NCBI GenBank assembly: GCA_016806645.1
Contig: JACSYO010000415.1
Location: 6,784,001 to 6,848,000 of the forward strand
Reading direction: 5' to 3'
Origin: Ophiodon elongatus
Taxonomy: Eukaryota > Chordata > Actinopteri > Perciformes > Hexagrammidae
DNA length: 64,000 nt
Below are positions 59,061 to 64,000 of this stretch, one piece after another. The position numbers were made by a program, and so were the translations under genes. The number at the start of each line of letters is the position of its first letter. Position 1 is the first letter of the stretch. The notes beneath the pieces were generated by a model that was not told the DNA's origin, ran no database searches, and worked only from the letters and a program-made list of their open reading frames with translations.

Positions 59061-60032
59061 ACAGAGCCTTGCATAATTTTATATTCAACCCCCCCTTTTT
59101 CTATTTCATTGCATTGCATCCTGGAATTGAGGGTATTTTATGTAATGGACCTAGACAAAATAGGAAAAATAGGTGAAGTGAATAAATAAATAAATAAATA
59201 CAACAAAAAAATTGAAAAGTGGTGTGTGCATGCGTATTTGTATCTCCTTTGTTATGGAAACTTTAAAAAAAACTTCAAAAGTCTCATAATTAGTAAAATA
59301 CAGTCTACCTGTGTGCGATCGAAGTGTCTCATGATTTGTCACATGATCTAACAGAGCACCATTAAATCCATTTTTACCAAATGGAAAGAATATGGCACCA
59401 CAATAAACCTGCCAGGACCGATACTCGCAGACCAGACAAAGAGGACATCAATCAGAGAAGCAACAGAGAAACCAAAGATAACCCTGAAGGAGCTGAATGC
59501 CCAGCTCTGTGGAGTGTACGTCTTAAAGTGGTCCTATAGACAGATACTCCAATTTCCGCTGTGAAGCTTTTAGCTCCTTCAGGGTTGTCTTTGGTCTCTC
59601 TGTTGCCTTTCTGATTAATGTTCTCTTTGTCTGGTACGCGAGTATTGGTCCTGGCAGGTTTGTTGTGGTGCCATATTCTTTCCATTTTGTTATGATGGAT
59701 TTAATGGTACATCATGTGACAGATCATGTGAAACTGCACACAGGTGCACTTTATTTAACTATGTGACTTCGGAAGGTAATTGGTCGCACCAGATCTTATT
59801 TAGGGGCATCATAACAAAGGGGGTGAATACATATGCACACACCACTTTTTTTTTCTTTTACTTTTACATTTTTTTCTTTTTTAATAAGTTAGTTTTTTCT
59901 GTACAGTTCACCAGTTTTGACTGTTTTTGTGTTGGTCCATGACATAAAATTCAAATACAAATTCATGTTAATTCCAGGTTGTAATGCAACAAAAACACTA
60001 AGCATGGTGAATACTTATGTGTAAGGCACTGT
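59061..60032. mobile_element. Foldback Tc1-like transposon derivative
   Basis: The ends are ACAGAGCCTTGCATAA (59061) and TTATGTGTAAGGCACTGT (60032), fish Tc1-like terminal repeats. Inside, the first part of a Tc1 transposase gene (about 59352-59496, plus strand) is followed by the same region in reverse complement (59499-59712). The 5' flanking sequence is also mirrored, so the element is two inverted half-elements around a 75-base centre (59497-59571). The catalytic part of the transposase is absent; the element is non-autonomous. Confidence 0.8.
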
Positions 60033-60589
60033 GCATCCTGTCCATCCAATTGCAAGATAGCATTATTGCATCAGTGCTAGAATTCTCAGAAGTATTTTCT
60101 TGAATCTTTTGCCAAAGCAACAACAATTCAACTTCCACCAAAGGTGAAGAATAAGACCTGTGGAGCACTGGATCACAGACCTCGAATCAGGCAATTTTAG
60201 AGGGCTAAGGCAGGCAAGAAGTAGTCGTCAAAAAAAAGCTAGTAGTTGGTCATAAATACGGACACAATGAAGGCTGTGGCACTAAGGCAGTGGTTTCCAA
60301 ACTGGGGGGCACAGTGGAACTACAGGGTGGGGGGGTGCGGCTTCATCACCAACCCACACACACAGGCACACACAAACACACAGACACACACACACACACA
60401 CAATATAAAATAAAATGATACAATTGCAAACAAGTTTTAAAGATAGGGCACTATATCATATGGTTGTTCCTAAGAAATTTTAATAAAATTTAAATAAATT
60501 AAGCGGTACCGACGTGACATGCACTGTGTTCCAACCATGCCCCTTAGTGCGGCTCATGTTACAGGCAAAACCAGAGAGAGAGAGAAAGA

Positions 60590-60905
60590 GAGAGAGGACT
60601 TTGTGACTGGTAAAAAGCGCAAATCAGATGGCAAGTCTGTTACAGCTGTAACAGGCGACGCAACCGCCACAACAATGGTACAAAAAAGGTAAAAGCAAGA
60701 AAGTCTAACGAGGCATATCTGTCCCTGGGCTTTACAAGCACTATAGTCGGCCAAGAAGAGAGACCCCAGTGTGTTGTGTGTCTTAAAAGTACTGGCGGCA
60801 GACAGTATAAAGCCCACTAAATTGAAAAGACACTTGGAAACCCACCATGTGAACAAGCACCTTGAGTTTTTCAAAAAGAAATTGGTAAACTGTCATGCCC
60901 AGCTT
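60590..60905 (+). pseudogene. BED zinc-finger transposase fragment, frameshifted
   Basis: The plus strand encodes KSNEAYLSLGFTS and PQCVVCLK, then, one frame over, PTKLKRHLETHHVN. Together these form a C-x2-C ... H-x4-H BED finger as found at the N-terminus of ZBED/hAT transposases. An extra A in the AAAA run at about 60785-60788 shifts the frame, so no intact protein is made. Confidence 0.65.
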
Positions 60906-61472
60906 GAGTAGCTTGTTTATAATTCAGTTTTAAAGATCCAGTTTTAAAGATCCTAACTAAATTGTGGAACTCTTGTATGTCACAAAAAGCTTTTATTGAA
61001 AGCAATCAGAACAAAGTAAATCCACATCAATCATTGCTGGATATGTTATTTTATTGTTTGAGAGAACCTGCTGTTAAATGTGAGGAAATATACGTTGTTT
61101 GCACTTAAAATAAATTAAGTTAATTTTATTTTATTTACAAATGAATGTGTCAGAAAGCAATTTACATGTGGGAATATGAATGTGCCTATGCATAGGAATG
61201 TGATCTATGCAGAGAAAACACTGAGTAACTTGCACATCTAGTCTTTGATCAGTCATTATTCTAAATGTAGGATTTTTTATTTTCTTGCACACTAATTCAG
61301 TTTGAAAAACCTACTGTTAAATAGGGAAATGTAAGTTGTTGCACTGTTCCTAACTTAAATTTTTAACATTTTAAGTTAATTTTACATGTACAATGTACGT
61401 GTAATGTATTCAAGAATGGCTCTGTGGCACTCTGAGATTCTTTTTGAATGAAGAGTGCATTACAAATAAAAT

Positions 61473-61498
61473 GCATTATTATTATTATTATTATTATT
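61473..61498. repeat. ATT microsatellite
   Basis: ATT trinucleotide repeat inside the hAT-like remnant. Confidence 0.95.
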
Positions 61499-61803
61499 AA
61501 GAATATAATGCAATTAATATGTCTGAAAGCACTACTTGAAAGCAATCTAATGTCCAATCTTTTTGATTTTATTATTGCTATTTTTTTTCAGTAAAACAAA
61601 CTGAACAATGCACTGTGAAGTGGAAAAGTGAAGTGATATGTACTTATTTTAGAAAGAAAAACAAATATTTTATAAAGTTTATATATTATAATGCAATTAA
61701 TTAAAAACAAAGACGGTACGACCCATTCGGGGTGGGGGCAGAGGAGGGGGCTTACAATGTTCCTATATCATCAAAGGGGGGCTTGACAGAAAGGCAACAA
61801 CTG

Positions 61804-62884
61804 TAAGTTATCACCTGTGACTATAGGAGTGGTGACTAGCAGAAAAATAACTCAGTAATGACGGCTGGTGGACAGGTGAGGAATAGCAGGTCTGAAACAT
61901 CTTGAGGGGTTTGTATTACTGTGAGGAACTATGGGCGGGGAGGGAGGAGAAAAGGACAGAGTAGCTGTCTCCATGACAACCTGTCTTTATAACTTTGACA
62001 CATTACTGAAGGCTGAAAACAATTTTCTGAAACCAGATAAAAAAAACATTTCACAGGGTCACATAGATGTAATTATCCTTCAAACTGACTGGTCAAGGGG
62101 TAATGCAACAAGGTATTAGGGAAATGTTGGTGAAACTTTATTAAAATGATACTACTGGCTCAATAGATGCCAGCATAAGCCTTTTTATGTAGCTTGTTAA
62201 TACTATCTCTCCGACTGTAATGAGACCAAATTTCTCTGGCTCAGCTGAATATAAATATAAATCTATGAGTCCATGTTAGAGCCAACTTTAATGTATTAAG
62301 GCCTCGAGTAAATCATTGATTATTAGAGTACAGACACCCGATATCCAGTGAACTTAGCTGTGAGGGTTTTAATGCCAGTCTTGTCATTTGTAACTCAACA
62401 TTAGTGAGTGATGTGGCTCTGCGGCAGCCACCTTGGAGAGCTCGGGACGATACAGGCGAGTGACAGCGTTTACCACAGGCCCCATGCGTCATCCTGGGCT
62501 GGCAACCACTATCCATCATTCTTCCAGGGAAGCAGGCATATTGGACATTTCATGCGTGGAAAAAAGACAAAATACATCACAACAGAATAATGCGTAAATG
62601 AATGCAAGTCCCCTCTGGGCTTCTCTAAGGATTCACAAATCAAAACGTGACAATTTAAAGGCACAAACCACCCTCTAGCCTGTAGCCTGTGTAATATTTT
62701 ACTGATTTGCGCTTCACCTTGGGAATTGAATTATAACGGAGCCATAAATGTGCCCTCCAAAGGGCATATCGTGTGTCCTCCACGTCGCTATTCCATTTTT
62801 CCTTATTGATGCATTTTCAGAGAGGACTATGGATTCACATGGTCGACTTTTTCTCTTTCTCAAGAGTCCACGTTGTCTTTTGTT
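61804..62884. other. Intergenic DNA
   Basis: No recognised gene or repeat. Moderately AT-rich. Confidence 0.5.
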
Positions 62885-63290
62885 ATCCATCCATCCATCC
62901 ATTTTCATCTGCTTATCGGTCGCGGTGGCAGCAGGCCTAGCAGGCCGACCCAGGCTTCCCTCTCACCCGCAACACGTTCCAGCTCGTTCTGGGGGATCCC
63001 GAAGCATTCCCAGGCCAGCTGGGAGATATAATCCCTCTAGCGTGTCCTGGGTCTTCCCCGGGGCCTCCTACCAGTTGGGCGTGCCTGGAAAACCTCTAAC
63101 GGGAGGCGTCCAGGAGGCATCCTGATTAGATGCCCGAACCACCTCAGCTGACTCCTTTCGAGATGAAGGAGTAGCACCACGGAGAAAACTCATTTCGGCC
63201 GCTTGTATCCGAGACCTCGTTCTTTCGGTCACGACCCAGAGTTCGTGACCATAGGTGAGGGTCGGAACGTAGACCGCCCAGACGCTTGCC
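62885..63290 (-). mobile_element. 3' end of a fish non-LTR retrotransposon
   Basis: On the minus strand this encodes the C-terminal tail of a LINE polyprotein: RWFGHLIRMPPGRLP, GRRPRGRPRT, a stop where Trp is expected, then DYISQLAWECFGIP and LERVAGEREAW. It ends in a (GGAT)n tail (62885-62903 on the plus strand as CCAT repeats). Such 5'-truncated copies are very common in fish genomes. I cannot fix the clade (Rex- or RTE-type). Confidence 0.7.
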
Positions 63291-63430
63291 TACGAGCTCC
63301 CCTCCCGGGTCTGGCTCCGGGAGGGTTCCCCGGTTTCCCTGGTCCGGGCGAGGTGGCTGTAGTGCGTGGGCTGCTGTTCATCGGGTTTTTTGAACCGCTC
63401 TTAGTCTGGGCTCTCCCCTTTGCAGTGTAC
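63291..63430. repeat. Second, unrelated repeat fragment
   Basis: GC-rich sequence with CCCGGGTCTGGCTCCGG and a TTTTTTGAACCGCT string that I recognise as part of a frequent fish interspersed repeat. It abuts the LINE end abruptly. Classification unknown. Confidence 0.4.
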
Positions 63431-63564
63431 ATTTACCTATTTCTCAAAACACCTTGCAAGGCTATAAATAATATAACGCCCTTTTTATGAACCCTCAACC
63501 TAAAGAGCATGTCTATATATCATAATCCTTCTGAACAAACACTGCTGGAGAAATGTAACAAAAT

Positions 63565-63830
63565 AAACAAAATTAAAGCTGCGAGCAGCAATGAACGGGT
63601 CCTTGCGCTTCTGTGCGCATCGGGGCGCTGGCGGGACGCCGGCTTGCTCGGCCAAGAACGTTTGACCGCCAGTTCGACGTTTTTCTCCCGTGTGGAGTGT
63701 GTGACGCAGGACGTTACGCTTTGCAAATACTTCACCAGTTCCTGTATCCACTGTGCGCCGCTAGACGACACGTTCAACAACATGCATCATGTTTCTCTAT
63801 GTGAAGTGTAGACCACGTCATGTAAATGTC
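63565..63830. repeat. AAAGCTGCGAGCAGC-type interspersed repeat
   Basis: Starts TTAAAGCTGCGAGCAGCAAT, a beginning I know from a common but poorly classified fish repeat, and is rich in CpG. Open frames over it are by-products of its composition. Confidence 0.45.
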
Positions 63831-64000
63831 ATTTCAATCAGGAGAGACCAGTCAGATAAAGAAAAGATAATTGTTCATTGTTAACAGATGATATGTGATG
63901 ATAAAGTCTCAGTTTCTTTGGCGCTTGGACTCTACAGGGAGATTTGTAAATGAGGGCTGTTTGCCCCGATCAGCAACAAGATAAATCCCCCCGTGGAGTC

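Larger units (their letters stand above)
60288..61803 (+). mobile_element. hAT-like transposon remnant
   Basis: Begins CAGTGGTTTCCAAACTGGGG, a common hAT/Charlie-type end, and probably ends near ACAACTG at 61803, where the match is poor. It contains a BED-finger coding fragment (60590-60905) and AT-rich filler, including an ATT repeat (61473-61498). The right edge is approximate. Confidence 0.6.

Noticed and set aside
59452..59685. 77-codon open frame as a separate gene
   Set aside because: It is part of the inverted transposase start in the foldback Tc1-like element.
1..64000. tRNA, rRNA, CRISPR, bacterial operons or intact viral genes
   Set aside because: None seen; intron-rich vertebrate DNA explains the window. 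The only LTR-type sequence is a solo LTR.

Overview
This is vertebrate, almost certainly teleost (probably percomorph) nuclear DNA. Genes are split by GT-AG introns, introns hold many microsatellites (TG, GA, TA, GGA), and the interspersed repeats are of fish type: Tc1-like, hAT-like, L2-like and another LINE, and short TIR elements. There are no operons, tRNAs, rRNAs or CRISPR arrays.

Two protein-coding genes are supported, both on the minus strand. (1) About 167-34650: the 5' half of a myomesin gene, called myom3. Fifteen coding exons join with perfect phase agreement into 670 residues: a disordered N-terminus (My1), two Ig domains (My2, My3) and three fibronectin-III domains (My4-My6). The rest (My7-My13) lies off the left edge. 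A non-coding first exon and promoter are proposed near 34.6 kb. (2) 44936-51892: a complete seven-exon class II cytokine receptor of 602 residues (signal peptide, two FN3-like domains, one membrane span, a 333-residue tail exon), called il22ra1 (the gene often named crfb14 in fish). Order and orientation match human 1p36.11, where MYOM3 and IL22RA1 are adjacent. This supports both names.

Layout: 1-34.6 kb myom3 with repeat-rich introns; 34.6-43.2 kb intergenic; 43.2-51.9 kb il22ra1; 51.9-64 kb a transposon-dominated flank. That flank holds an L2-like LINE relic split by a solo LTR, a foldback Tc1-like element made of two inverted halves, a hAT-like element with a frameshifted BED finger, a LINE 3' end, and a further unclassified repeat. 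No IFNLR1-like gene is visible next to il22ra1.

The genes act separately: myom3 cross-links thick filaments at the sarcomere M-band, while il22ra1 is a surface receptor chain for IL-22-type cytokines. I found no new multi-gene system. The most unusual signals are in splicing: a CT microsatellite that forms a whole polypyrimidine tract, a weak donor abutting a TG repeat with an in-frame fallback donor, inverted repeats around an in-frame four-exon block, and a CpG-rich orphan exon candidate inside a myom3 intron.
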